Origin: Ilyonectria destructans
Taxonomy: Eukaryota > Ascomycota > Sordariomycetes > Hypocreales > Nectriaceae
Assembly: GCA_020740775.1 (NCBI GenBank)
Contig: JAHEWK010000008.1
Span: 2,170,001 to 2,234,000 of the forward strand
Reading direction: 5' to 3'
DNA: 64,000 bases
Below the pieces are notes generated by a model that saw nothing but the letters and a program-made list of their open reading frames with translations, was not told where the DNA came from and did no database searches. Shown piece by piece: positions 11,397 through 21,996 of the stretch. Within the stretch, counting starts at the first letter, position 1. Each line of letters begins with the position of its first letter. The translations under genes and the position numbers were made by a program.

Positions 11397-12263
11397 ATGG
11401 CGTCCAAGTCCAAGATCAACTGTATTCACCAGACCACGTATCCGGTCATCTCTCCAAAGCGCCCAGAGCTGTCAACCAAGGGAAAGAATGCCTTGATCAC
11501 TGGCGGTGCCTCCGGCATAGGTGCAGCCATCTCCCAGTCCTTTGCAAAGTCTGGTATCACCAATCTGGCCATACTGGGAAGAACAGAAAAGTCGCTGTTG
11601 GAGCAGAAGACCCAACTCAAGATTCTGTGTCCCGAGACCACTGTTTGGACCTATGTCGTGGATGTTGTCGATGCTAGGGCTACACATTCGACTGTGAAGT
11701 CATTCGCTGCTTCTATTGACGGCAATATCGACATTCTCATCGCTAACGCTGGGTACATGTCTTCCCTGAACTCCATCGCCGACTCAGATCCAGATGATTG
11801 GTGGAAAGGCTTCGACATTACGGTCCGGGGAAACCTCAATCTACTCCAAGCCTTTCACACATTCGCTTCTGAGCGGGCAACCGTTATCCACATCTCCACT
11901 GCGGCGATCCATCTCCCTTTCATGGAAGGCTACTCGAGCTATCGGGCATCCAAGATTGCCGCCTACAAGCTGTTCGAGTATTACCAAGAAGAAAATCCTA
12001 GCTTGACCGTCATCCATATCCACCCTGGTCTCATCGCTGGAACTGCTATGACGAAGAAGTTCGGTCCCTCGGTTGAGAAGTTTGGATTGGTCTACGACGA
12101 CGTCGCTCTATCTGGCGATTTCGCTGTTTGGGCCGCTAGCGAGGAAGCCAAGTTTCTCAGTGGTAGACTAATCTGGGCGACATGGGATGTTGATGAACTC
12201 AAGTCAATGAAGGACGAGATTGAAGCGGATAAGACGAGGTTTACCATTGGCTTGTTTGCATGA
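11397..12263 (+). CDS. Short-chain dehydrogenase/reductase (SDR)
   Basis: A single exon encodes 288 residues of the classical SDR family. The Rossmann cofactor motif TGGASGIG is at residues 35-42, NAG at 117-119, a catalytic Ser near 167, and the catalytic YRASK (Y182, K186). A GR dipeptide after the second strand (LGRTEKS) favours NADP(H), a family-based inference. The extra N-terminal 25 residues are common in fungal members. The C-terminus is short and lacks a peroxisomal or membrane signal. It is transcribed divergently from the bZIP gene, sharing the promoter with three ATAACGTTAT palindromes. It probably oxidises or reduces a small alcohol/ketone; the substrate cannot be predicted. Confidence 0.93.
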   Translation: MASKSKINCIHQTTYPVISPKRPELSTKGKNALITGGASGIGAAISQSFAKSGITNLAILGRTEKSLLEQKTQLKILCPETTVWTYVVDVVDARATHSTVKSFAASIDGNIDILIANAGYMSSLNSIADSDPDDWWKGFDITVRGNLNLLQAFHTFASERATVIHISTAAIHLPFMEGYSSYRASKIAAYKLFEYYQEENPSLTVIHIHPGLIAGTAMTKKFGPSVEKFGLVYDDVALSGDFAVWAASEEAKFLSGRLIWATWDVDELKSMKDEIEADKTRFTIGLFA

Positions 12264-13262
12264 TATTTTGGCGGGTTTGCGGCCGAATACGGAAAGGAGG
12301 CGTCTACTATCATCAATTGTGCATACATAGGAATTTAGAATAAGATCCTCTGACCCAACATGCATTTTCTACCATGCTTGTGATTCAAGAGTTGGGAAAT
12401 GCTGAGCTTCGCTAGCCCCCACGGCGCCTTGTCATCCCCAGATATCTCTGACCAACGATGTCCCATCTCTCGACATCAACTGGGCCAATCAACCCAATGT
12501 GCAATCCCCAGTTTTGGACAAGTGGTGCATTAAGCGGGACCCCTGACTCGGGCCGGCTGGCCTCCCCGGTCGGCAGATCCCATCGCATCAACGCCAAGAT
12601 TATGGCGACATCGTGTTCTAGGAAGCTCGCCCCAGGGAGTTGCTTGAAGCTTTACCACGTTCGAGTCTAGTGCTCTTTAGAAACATACTCTTTAGAGCCG
12701 CGCGCCGTAAGAAAACGTAAAATATAAGGATATCTCCCACTTGCCGTCGTAATGCATGTTGTCTGTGCGTGAAGAAGTCAAGACAGACAGACAGTCTTGA
12801 ACATCGCCTTCCCTGATGAGCCCCAGTCGCCCAGTACCAATTAGGCAGCTGGTATCTTCGTAGAGGATCTCCAGATTGCGTTATCCATACCTTGGATCGA
12901 GAAATCGTCGTGTTACGCGTTGGTTCCTTGTTCACCCCACATCGTTGTATCCCGCTCGGGGTCTGTCTGGATATGAATCGTGTTACTATGAACTAACAGT
13001 GGTCCCATAGGTGTTAAATTTTGGGCATTGAAATATGGGTTTTCAACAGGGGTGTCTCGGAGTATTTTGTATGCCATCCTGTTGTTTTATCTCGTCATCA
13101 TGTCGGTCGTTGGAAGACCCGTTATGCCGCAGCGCGGAAAACCGTATATACTCTCGAGGCGTTCATAATGACTTCTCAAACTTTCCATATCAGAACTCCC
13201 GGTTTAGCTAATCAAATATTCACGGCGACGCTCTCATTGAAGAGCACGCAGGGAAACTGACC
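12264..13262. other. Intergenic region
   Basis: About 1 kb between the dehydrogenase and the methionine-permease-like gene. Only a short AGAC microsatellite (around 12781-12794) stands out; no gene or RNA is recognised. Confidence 0.5.
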
Positions 13263-15498
13263 ATGTCGTTCTGGCGCCGGCCATTCAGCAACCGGCAGGG
13301 CGACGCCCCCGAAGCGGAGGAGCGGGGACAACAAGACAGTAACGGTGGAGAATTTTCGGACGGCAGTGTTCACTATGTGGTGAGAAAAGCCGGAAATGAC
13401 TCTGAAGTCTCCTACCAGGACACCATCGGCGCCCCCGTGGAGGTTGACTCGCCTCTGGGATACACCGTTGGGCCTATTACCATCATCTTTTTAAATATCA
13501 GCAAGATGATTGGCACCGGTATCTTTTCAACTCGTAAGTACACATAACTGATCTGATTTATGAGTAGCAGAGGCCAGTTCTAACCCTGAATAGCATCAAG
13601 CATCTTGAATGGAACCGGTAGTATTGGATTGAGTCTAATATACTGGGCTCTCGGGTTTTTAACCTCGATCACGGCATTCTCTGTCTATCTGGAATTCGCA
13701 TCATACTTCCCTAATCGATCTGGCTCCGAGGTCGTCTACCTGGAGCAGGCATTTCCTCGGCCTAGGTGGCTATTCCCGACTGCCTTCGCGTTCCAGTCCG
13801 TGGTCCTATCTTTCAGCAGCGGCAATGCCATTGGTAAGCGACAGAGTTAAACGGGGGCCTATGAATGTACTAATTGATAAAAGTGTTCGCGCAATACCTT
13901 TTCGCCATCGGAACTCATGACCCTACCGCCTGGGAGTTGAAGGGTGTGGCTATTGCTGGCTATACCTTGGCCGTCCTCCGTAAGTGTCACCAGTGTAGGC
14001 AAATGTGTCCCCAGACGATTCTAACCCTAGGTAGTGGTTGCTCTGAATACCAAATACGCCTATTGGTTTTCCAACGGAATTGGAGTCGTCAAGGTCCTTA
14101 CCCTCCTTCTCATCACCTTCACTGGCTTTGCAGTGCTTGGAGGCCACACTTCCATCGAGGATCCGAAGAAGAATTTCCACAACTCATTCGAGGGAAAAGC
14201 CACGCCATATGGACTAACAAACGCACTCTACAAAATCATTTTCTCATATGCTGGTTATGAGAATGCCTTTAACGTTGTCAACGAAGTCAAGGTGAGTCCT
14301 GGACTCCGCAAGGATGTTCTTATAAACGCTTGCTGATAAAGGATGCATTAGAACCCTGTCAAGCAAATTCGCAAGAACGGACTCATCGCTCTATTCTCCG
14401 TGACACTGCTTTACATCTTGACAATCGTTGCGTATTACTCTGCTAGTAAGTCCCCTGAATTCATATTACGTTCAGAATGGAGAAGTCTAACGAGATGCAA
14501 TCAACAGTCCCCAAACTTGATATTATGGAAGCCAAGCAAATTACCGCGACTCTGTTTTTCAACAACGTGTTTGGGTCTAGCCGCGCATCCCGTGGTCTTA
14601 ATGTACTCATCGCATTCAGTGCTCTTGGAAATCTGATTGCAGTTCTTCTGGGAACATCCCGTATCATTCGGGAATGCGGAAGGTGAGGAGGCTCCTGCTT
14701 TGACTCTTTCTCTGGATATTTGCTAATAAGTCTGTGCCGTAGACAAGGCGTTCTCCCCTGGCCCCGATTCTGGGCTTCTACACGACCCTTTGGAACTGCC
14801 CTCGGCCCTTATATTGCCAAGTGGATCATCACCACCATTATGATTCTTGCCCCTCCAGCCGGTGATGCGTTCAACTTCAGTAAGTTTCATATATTATAAT
14901 ATTCTTTGAATAGATGCTGATATAAATTCACAGTCACGGATTTGAAGATCTTCCCTGCTGCTTTCTTCGACTTCATCATGGCTGTCGGTCTGATAATTAT
15001 CCGTCGTCGCCGTAAGCGTCTGAGTCTCCCTCGTCCTACCTTCAAGGCATGGGATTGGGTTTTGGCTTTCAACATCATCAAGAACGTCTACCTTCTTGTC
15101 ATGCCTTGGTACCCACCGGATGGTGGCCCTTTCTCTGGCGACGTCAGCTTCTGGTACGCCACGTATGCTGCCACTGGATTGGGAATGTAAGTTTCTTCCC
15201 TCCCCTTAAAATCTTAGCGACGCTGACTTAAGTGCTTAGCTTGGTTGGTTGCGGTGTTTACCACTGGGTCTGGACCGTTGGCATTCCAAAGTTGCGCGGT
15301 TACGAAATCCGACAGGAAATCCTCGAGTTAGATGATGGCGCGCAGAGTCAGACGCTTATCAAGGTGCTAATTACAGAGCTTGAGGCATGGGATACCTCTC
15401 ACGATCATTCGGGGCGACGTTTGGTCTCCAACGTTCAGGAAACCAGCTTCACTGGGAAGGGAGAAGACACAGATTCGAGCAAGGGTCGGGGAAAATAA
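13263..15498 (+). CDS. MUP1-like high-affinity methionine permease (one frame conflict)
   Basis: Nine exons can be traced: 13263-13533, 13594-13833, 13884-13979, 14031-14291, 14352-14445, 14508-14682, 14743-14879, 14934-15186 and 15240-15498. The protein resembles the LAT/MUP1 branch of the APC superfamily, with GYTVGPITIIFLNISKMIGT at the first membrane segment, SGSEVVYLEQAFPRPRWLFP, and IIFSYAGYENAFNVVNEVKN. These importers take up methionine and related amino acids at the plasma membrane. Every junction keeps phase except intron 3: donor GTAAGT at 13980 leaves one base, but both possible acceptors (AG at 14029-14030 and 14032-14033) begin a whole codon. The frame is therefore off by one base between LAGYTLAVL and VVALNTKYAYW. 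Either the sequence has a one-base error or indel, an unusual splice is used, or the gene is broken. It lies beside a LaeA-like methyltransferase. Confidence 0.88.
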
Positions 15499-15990
15499 GA
15501 GCGATGTTCCTGCATCGAGACCTAGGAGCTTGTACTAAATCGTGTTTGGGGTGAAAGCCAGCGAAGGAGGGTGGTATTATCGTTTTCGTCGTTGGGCGCA
15601 CGATGGCTCAAATCCGCGAGAAGATGATCCTGAATTAAATCTATGGGCTTTGAACATAAGGAAATTCTCCTTTAGGCCTCCTCTAAGACAATTATATCTA
15701 CACGACTGGTTCACATATATTTACATGTATTCGCACCGTGATTTCCAATGCTGTGTTGATTAAACCAGTGGGCTCGAGGCGTTAACTGAACTTTGATCGC
15801 GAATCTCTCCTGTTATTCCTAAAACAAAACAGTTGTCATTTGTCGTGTAACTCATGCAAACCAAAACGTATTATCTTAAATGCTGCTTTCAGTTCAACCA
15901 AGCAGACATATCAAGAACCCCGGATGGCAGGGCCGATGACTTTTGTTCATATACATTCCGAGCATCCGAATCATCATGGATCCATTCCCT
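15499..15990. other. Convergent intergenic region
   Basis: This lies between the 3' ends of the methionine-permease-like gene and the methyltransferase. I see nothing beyond likely 3' UTRs. Confidence 0.5.
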
Positions 15991-17535
15991 TCAAGCCTGG
16001 GTCGTCCCTGAGGGCTTTTGCCCGTATGCCACAACCCTGCAGTTGGTCAGCACAAAGAATAGAAATATAATTGCGTGGAATGGTGGAGAGAGAACTTACA
16101 TCTCAACGTATCCATGGATCTTGGGGTTCATTAGGTGTCTCTTCATATCAGCCAAGAAGACTTGCGTCTCCTCATAACTCCACTGCAGTTTATTAGCTCA
16201 GTCTCCCAAACTGTGCACCATCAACAAAGGAGCTCTACTTACGCCAAGGACACCCGTCATCATTCTTAGACCAAAACCCTCGAGGCCGTCTGCCAAGAAC
16301 GCGCGACACCAGGTCCCCCAAATCTTTAGCGTCTCGTGCCTAGGCCAGCGGCCGATGGGCAGCTTCAGCCGCATCTCGTTGACGTTCTGGAACCCAGCCT
16401 GACGCATGGCGTCGGCGGCGAGGTCGCTCGCCAAGAAGGTCTTTCCCATCTGTTCACCCGCAACGGTGAAGACGTGCTCCCACTTGGAGAATGGCATATC
16501 GGGCGTAACCGTGCCGTCATCAGACAGGGTCTTCATGCCGAGCTCGACCTGCTCGACCCAGCCCCCAGGAGAGAGGTGGTTCAGTACTTTTCGGTGGAAA
16601 TCGGGCCAAGAGGGGATGGAGCCAGTGAGCATGCGGATGTGAACAAAGTCGAAATGATCTTTGGGAAATGTCCAGTCCAGGCTGACATCATCGACTTCGA
16701 ATCGTACATTCATAGGCACCTGCGCGAAAAGGTAAACAGGCAGGTCAATGTGAAGGTGTAAAGGACATCATCACCGTACCATACTTGGCTGCACTGGGGA
16801 TAAGTCTATACCAATGACTTCTGCCGACTCATGCTGCTGAGCAAATTCTCTACAAACATGTTAGCTTCAAGAGAAAGCCATGACTGGCGAGGCTGGCTTG
16901 CATGGTCCAGATTCCGGTGCCACAACCGACATCTAATACTTTCTGTAGCCTAGTTAGCTAATATGATATAAATCTATGTTTTGACGTCTTTTACCTGTGG
17001 GCTTTTTGAGATAGGTGCTACGTATAATCGACCGTCGAGGATTGTCAAGAACATAGAGTGCCTAGCTACGAATGAGCCGGATGCAACAGAATACGTACTT
17101 GGAAAGGGTCTCACATGAAATCTTCCGTGTCCAATTGTCGCTCGTCGTTCGGTCCCCTGGTTCTGCGTTCAGTCGTATTCGAGCAAGGCACAGCGTATAA
17201 TATGGCTCACCAGTAGGCGCCATCACGGTAGGCATGATATCGACGTCCATTCTCCCATGTGTACTTCAAAACGGACGATGACAATGACTTGGTATCGTCT
17301 TCATCCCAGCTGATGGAATGGTCAGCCACATTGTGATTCTCCGACTTTGTGAGAGGTCATTCCACCCACGAATCTATTCCCAAAGCCGAGTCGTTATCGC
17401 TGGCTCCTTCATCCTTCTCTGAGTCAGAATTTCTGGCGATCGCCAACACATCCGGCACGCTCGGCAGATCAGACTCACCACTGCAATATCTCCCGTGCCC
17501 AAATGCTGCGGGTCTATCGGATTCGGCTGCGCCAT
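15991..17535 (-). CDS. LaeA-like SAM-dependent methyltransferase (5' end unresolved)
   Basis: The exons supported by phase are ?-17370, 17309-17211, 17156-17115, 17061-16995, 16942-16902, 16849-16780, 16719-16243, 16182-16100 and 16036-15991. The protein shows the fungal TAM/LaeA-like layout: an acidic N-terminus with DNDSALGIDS, ENGRRYHAYRDGAYWGPNDE, motif I VLDVGCGTGIWT, IGIDLSPVQPSM, NVRFEVDDV, FDFVHIRMLTGSI, and LSPGGWVEQVE. It should bind S-adenosylmethionine; such proteins are nuclear or cytoplasmic and some act on secondary metabolism. One intron uses a GC donor (GCAAGC at 16901) with a CTAAC branch site. The N-terminus is uncertain. The only nearby plausible ATG (17535, giving MAQPNPIDPQHLGTGDIAVV) is in a different frame from the segment SDLPSVPDVLAIARNSDSEK, and no strong splice pair reconciles them. 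The right boundary is therefore approximate. Confidence 0.83.
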
Positions 17536-18749
17536 ACCGTGCTGATTTCGAGTAATATGGGGTAGATTTGGTAATCGTCCTAGGCGTGTATGAAGGCTGG
17601 GCAAGTGAAACGGCGTATGTGGGAATGAAGTCAATTGCAAATCATGGCGTGTTAGAATAACGTGGCCTGGCAAGGAGGAGACAGTCCCGAGCGCAAGACC
17701 GTGTGGAGTCGTGGAGTTAATAAAGGAGCCAGGGCTTAATTAGCCTGCGGGAATCATTAAATCACTAACCCGCCTGTCAATCGGCGACTAGAGATATGGC
17801 TGTCGCCATTCCCATGTGGCTACGGTGGCGGGCGTCTCATCCGTTTCCCCCGCCCGCTAGTGACGATCAAGGCCGACAGGTTGCAGCGCAAAACATGGGA
17901 TGTGATGCGTCCACATTCCGGGGATTGTGAGCTCCTCACTGTTTTAGCCTAGTTTCTCGGTTATGTTTTTGAACCCCTGGCTATGATACGAACCCTAGCG
18001 TGGGCACTGGGGGAGTAAAGAAAATTCCAATTGACGAATTGTACAAAATACGTTAACAAGTTGTCACTAGACTAGGAGGCAAGTTCGACATGGTCTGTCT
18101 TTCAGTGAGGGAGTTCCCTCTGTCCAGCGTTGACAGAGCCTCGAAAGTCGAGTCGATACTGGTTGACAAGTGCACTTGGGAATTCTTTTAAGGGTCATCA
18201 GGTCGAGTCAAGCCCCTGGCCATGGTCATGCCATGTACGCGTCACCACGCCATCAGCGCCATTGATCCATGTCGGCCATTAAAGAACAGGCAACTGGGCT
18301 CCACGCTCAGCGGAATCTCACCACCTACGAATGAACGACCCTGGAGGCCAGATTTATCATTGTAACACCACACGGGCAAGCACCAAAAATGAGTTTAATC
18401 CGTTAGACACAAATCATGTTCTATAATTCCAAAGTACCTAGTGCTCCAAACAAGAAAAATCGTCATCGTCATCATAATCGTGACAGCAAGGAAATAAACG
18501 CTGTAGTTGCGGTGGAATTGGATGGAGTTCTCTGCTCTGTCAGGATGTTAATCCATTTCTTAAGAGCAGGAGAGTTCGCTATGGTGCCTTGCGCTAGCTT
18601 CATTGGCGTGTCGACACTGCAGATGTGACACAAGAAAGCGAGGTCGCCTTGGCGTAGGTGACGTGCTGACACCACAACAGCACAATTTTCAATCTAGGGT
18701 GACCTCCGAGACGCTAGACCACTATCACCTCCTGGACCGCAGTAAGATT
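17536..18749. other. Intergenic region
   Basis: About 1.2 kb upstream of the methyltransferase and downstream of the repetitive protein gene. No coding region, RNA gene or mobile element is recognised. Confidence 0.5.
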
Positions 18750-20027
18750 CTACGCCTGATATAAATGGCGGAGGCGAGGGGCGGGGAGGGCGACCACGGT
18801 CTTCGGCGGAAGGGCGGAAGCAAGAATGGACTCTGGGACCTTCGCGGACGCAGGCAATGGAGCCACACGAGGGACGGCGGCAGTCCGAGGAGCCAGGGCA
18901 GTGATCAGAGCTCGAGCAACGATTGGGGCGAGGGCAACAGCCGGAAGAGCGGCAAGGGGCGGCAGAGGAGCAGTAGGAGGCATGGGAGCCAAGCCGGGGA
19001 GCGGCCCGGGAGGCGGCACCGGGGCAGCCTGCGGACGCGGAGCAACCGCCGGGCTACGGGCAACTTCCGGTAGAGGGGCAACTACCGGACGGGTAGCCAC
19101 TGTGGGACGAGTAGCTATCGCCGGAAGAGGAGCAGCTGTTGGAAGAGGAGCAGTTGCCGGATAAGCGGCAACGTTCGGGGTAGGAAGCACAGCAGGGCGA
19201 GGAGCAGCCAGTGGGGCCGAAGCGACCTCCGGAGTGCCGGTGACTTTCGGAGGGCCAGCAACACTCGGGACCTGGGCAGTTCCGGGGAGTTGAGCGGCTG
19301 CTGGACGCTCTGCAACTGCAGGTGTGGATTCGACCGTCGGAGCCGCGATGACATGGGGAGCCTCGATGACCGTAGGAGCCTCGATAACTGCGGGAGCTTC
19401 AACTACTGCAGGTGCATCCGCCAAGTTGGGCTTAGCAGTCGTAGAGGCAGTCACGGTACTCACACCAGAGACCTGTCGAGACCGCGGTGTAGGAGCCCTA
19501 GGGGTAGTCACGGTGCTCACGCCAGATACTTGGCGAGACCGGGGCATAACGGCCCTCTGCGGAGTAGTTGCGGGGCTCACGCCGGACACCTGCCGAGATC
19601 GCGGCTTCGGGATGGCGATGATGGGTGTATCCACCTCCGGGCTCTCGGGCACAGCCGTCAGAGGGTTGGCCGGCGGCGTAACGGGGCGACTCTTCTCGGC
19701 TTCAGCCTGGGGCTCGACCATTTCAGGCTTTGCCTTGGAAGATGGGCGCGCTTGCTTCTTTTCCTTTACGGGCTCGTTTGGGGTGATCGGGCGCTCAGGC
19801 TGGTTCAGCGATGCCGTCGAGGAGCGACGGCCCAAAGTCGCGTTGGAAGGACGGCGACGGACCATTGTCGGCGTCGTCGGGCGACCTCCCCTAGTAGGCG
19901 TTCCAGGACGGCCGGAGCGCGTCGGCGTCGGAGGAAGGTCAGACGTCGTTCGTCGAACGGGACTGGTTCGGCGGGACGAGGATTTCGTGGCGGCGGCGAA
20001 GCGTGGAGAAGAAGGGGGAGACGCCAT
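18750..20027 (-). CDS. Pro/Ala/Val-rich repetitive disordered protein
   Basis: A single exon from the ATG at 20027 encodes 425 residues. I do not recognise a family. The N-terminal 120 residues are Ser/Thr/Arg/Pro-rich (RTSPVRRTTSDLPPTPTRSG), resembling a cluster of proline-directed phosphorylation sites. A middle section repeats PRSRQVSGVS three times with TVTTP-like spacers. The C-terminal 250 residues are a long degenerate series of Pro-Ala-Val units such as APAVVEAP, APLPTAAP and TRPVVAPLP, with almost no aromatic residues until the end. No signal peptide or membrane segment is present from this start. The protein is probably intrinsically disordered; a scaffold or cytoskeleton-associated role would be a guess. 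Long open frames on the opposite strand are by-products of the GC-rich repeat. No neighbour suggests a pathway. Confidence 0.7.
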   Translation of the reverse strand: MASPPSSPRFAAATKSSSRRTSPVRRTTSDLPPTPTRSGRPGTPTRGGRPTTPTMVRRRPSNATLGRRSSTASLNQPERPITPNEPVKEKKQARPSSKAKPEMVEPQAEAEKSRPVTPPANPLTAVPESPEVDTPIIAIPKPRSRQVSGVSPATTPQRAVMPRSRQVSGVSTVTTPRAPTPRSRQVSGVSTVTASTTAKPNLADAPAVVEAPAVIEAPTVIEAPHVIAAPTVESTPAVAERPAAAQLPGTAQVPSVAGPPKVTGTPEVASAPLAAPRPAVLPTPNVAAYPATAPLPTAAPLPAIATRPTVATRPVVAPLPEVARSPAVAPRPQAAPVPPPGPLPGLAPMPPTAPLPPLAALPAVALAPIVARALITALAPRTAAVPRVAPLPASAKVPESILASALPPKTVVALPAPRLRHLYQA

Positions 20028-21996
20028 ATTGTTTGGTATAATTGGATGACAGTAGATAAAAAGACAAGGAAAAAGGGACACGGCAAAAGATACAAAGGGA
20101 AATGACCTGGGAATTCGACCAAGTGGATATGCGTTTACCTTGAAGAGTAGTCCAGAGGACAGACAAGGCTCGGGTTTAAAGAAAGTCGGCACAAGGTGGA
20201 CGGGGAGAACGGGCCTATATGCGATGATGCTATGCTTCCGGTTCGTTCCCGTCACATCTGGGGAAGGCAGGCGAGGGGATCCATTTGCCAGCTATGCGGC
20301 ATATATCTATATATAATCTGCAATATCACCGCCGGATGGCGTTGAGACCGAGACATTGTCGTCTCGGTCGTGCAAGAGACATGGATGGCCCCGGGATAGC
20401 TGCACAACACGCCCCCTCCACATGATGAGGCAGTATCAGGACGGTGGAACTCGGCGACGCCATCGACGACAAAAGTGCGAAAGACAACGCCGGGCGGGAA
20501 TGGCCGGGCGCTACGCAGTGCATTTGCTGGCAGCGTGAGGCTTGCTTCCCCACGAAGGTGCGTCCAATTGCAAGCTGGGGATGAATGTGATCGCATCAGC
20601 TGAGGCTGGAAGGCGCCGCAACCGCGTTCTTGGGGCCTTGTTCCTTGTCTTGTGTCTTTGGCTCCCGAGAGGCTTGACGCACATCATCGGAATATCGTTA
20701 CCGGGAGATCCCTGCCAGCGGGGGGACGCAACACAGGCAGACAACAGCTCACCCGACAGAGATCAATCAAGATTGGATCGGGAGCGCTTTGGATACTGGG
20801 ATGTTCGCCAGCAGAACGTGATGGAACTGACCTTCTCCCTGGCTGATGATGGGTCAAGCGATGCAACTCACTCATAACCATGCCGGTCAATTGCTTGCTG
20901 CGCAGGTGCCCAAACCTCGATCCAATTGCAACTGCACAGCATCTCGCATCTTCTTCTTTGTGCCCAGCATAAACCTCCCTTGCTTCTGCTTCTAAATAGA
21001 ACGAACCGAATTGGGCTCAGCTCATGTTACGGTGGCAAACAGCGAAACAAAGCAGCGCTCCTTTGCTCCGGCCCGGGACATGGCGGGTCGTCGGCATTAA
21101 CACGAGTTTCGAGGGAAGGAGGAATAGCTCACTGTGGAAAAGGTGGCGAAAGCTGAGCTGTACTTGGCATATGGAATAAGCCAGAAGAACAAAAGCAAAT
21201 AAAGGAAGCAAAGAGTGTGGAGTCGATCAACACGGCGTCAGAGGAAATCGGCCGATGCCGAGGATGCGTTCCTTGCAATTACCGGAAGCGCTTGGGACAG
21301 AAATCAATTGTCCAATTATCCGCATGGCTCTCTTGCTCGGAGATTGGCACTTAGTGGGATTGAGAAAACCGTTCCTCATTCGAACATGTCGGACATCAAA
21401 ATCTCAGCTCGAGAAAGACGCCCGATTCGTATCCACTCCTTATGTCCATTGGTTAGGGATATTATGACGGCATCTTTGGCTACTCTAGAACAGATCCAAT
21501 AGGACAGCACAAGCACTAGCATTCATGCCACGATGTCTACATAGTCGGCTCTTGGAAGACGAAGGTGGACAGAAAATAGGACGAGCGTGAGTCCACACGG
21601 GTCTTGCAAGCATCAAATATGTGGGTTTACGGCAGAGTCAGTAGAGCCCAAGTTCCTTGGGTGCTTAGTAGAAGATATGAGAAATAAGTGCGAAGACTTT
21701 CCCGAATGTTTAGGGAGTTTATCAAACCAAGTATTGTTACAGTCCACAACTGCCACTGTGCTGTACTGACTTACATAACAAAGAGGAAGAGTCGTGGCCA
21801 ATGATATTTACCATACATAGACGGAGGCAGATGCCAACGGAGGTCAAAGATGACACGAATCTATTCTAATTCAAGGTCTGAGCATGCGTCCCGTTATAAA
21901 TGGAGCATGGTGCACAGGCTTACATCTAAGGAGTGTATAATGGACCCTCATCTCCCAACTTCATCAAGCAACATAATGCAAGCGCAGGACAGCAAT
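20028..21996. other. Intergenic region of about 2 kb
   Basis: It contains the promoter and possible 5' UTR of the repetitive protein gene and the 3' side of the hydrolase-CorA gene. On the minus strand a GTAAAC donor-like site near 20140 could mark a 5' UTR intron. No gene is recognised. Confidence 0.45.

Noticed and set aside
19290..20105. Long open frames on the + strand opposite the Pro/Ala-rich protein gene (up to 271 codons)
   Set aside because: They mirror the GC-rich repetitive minus-strand gene. Their composition (Gly/Arg/Val runs) follows from the complement of Pro/Ala codons, and they have no domain or start context.
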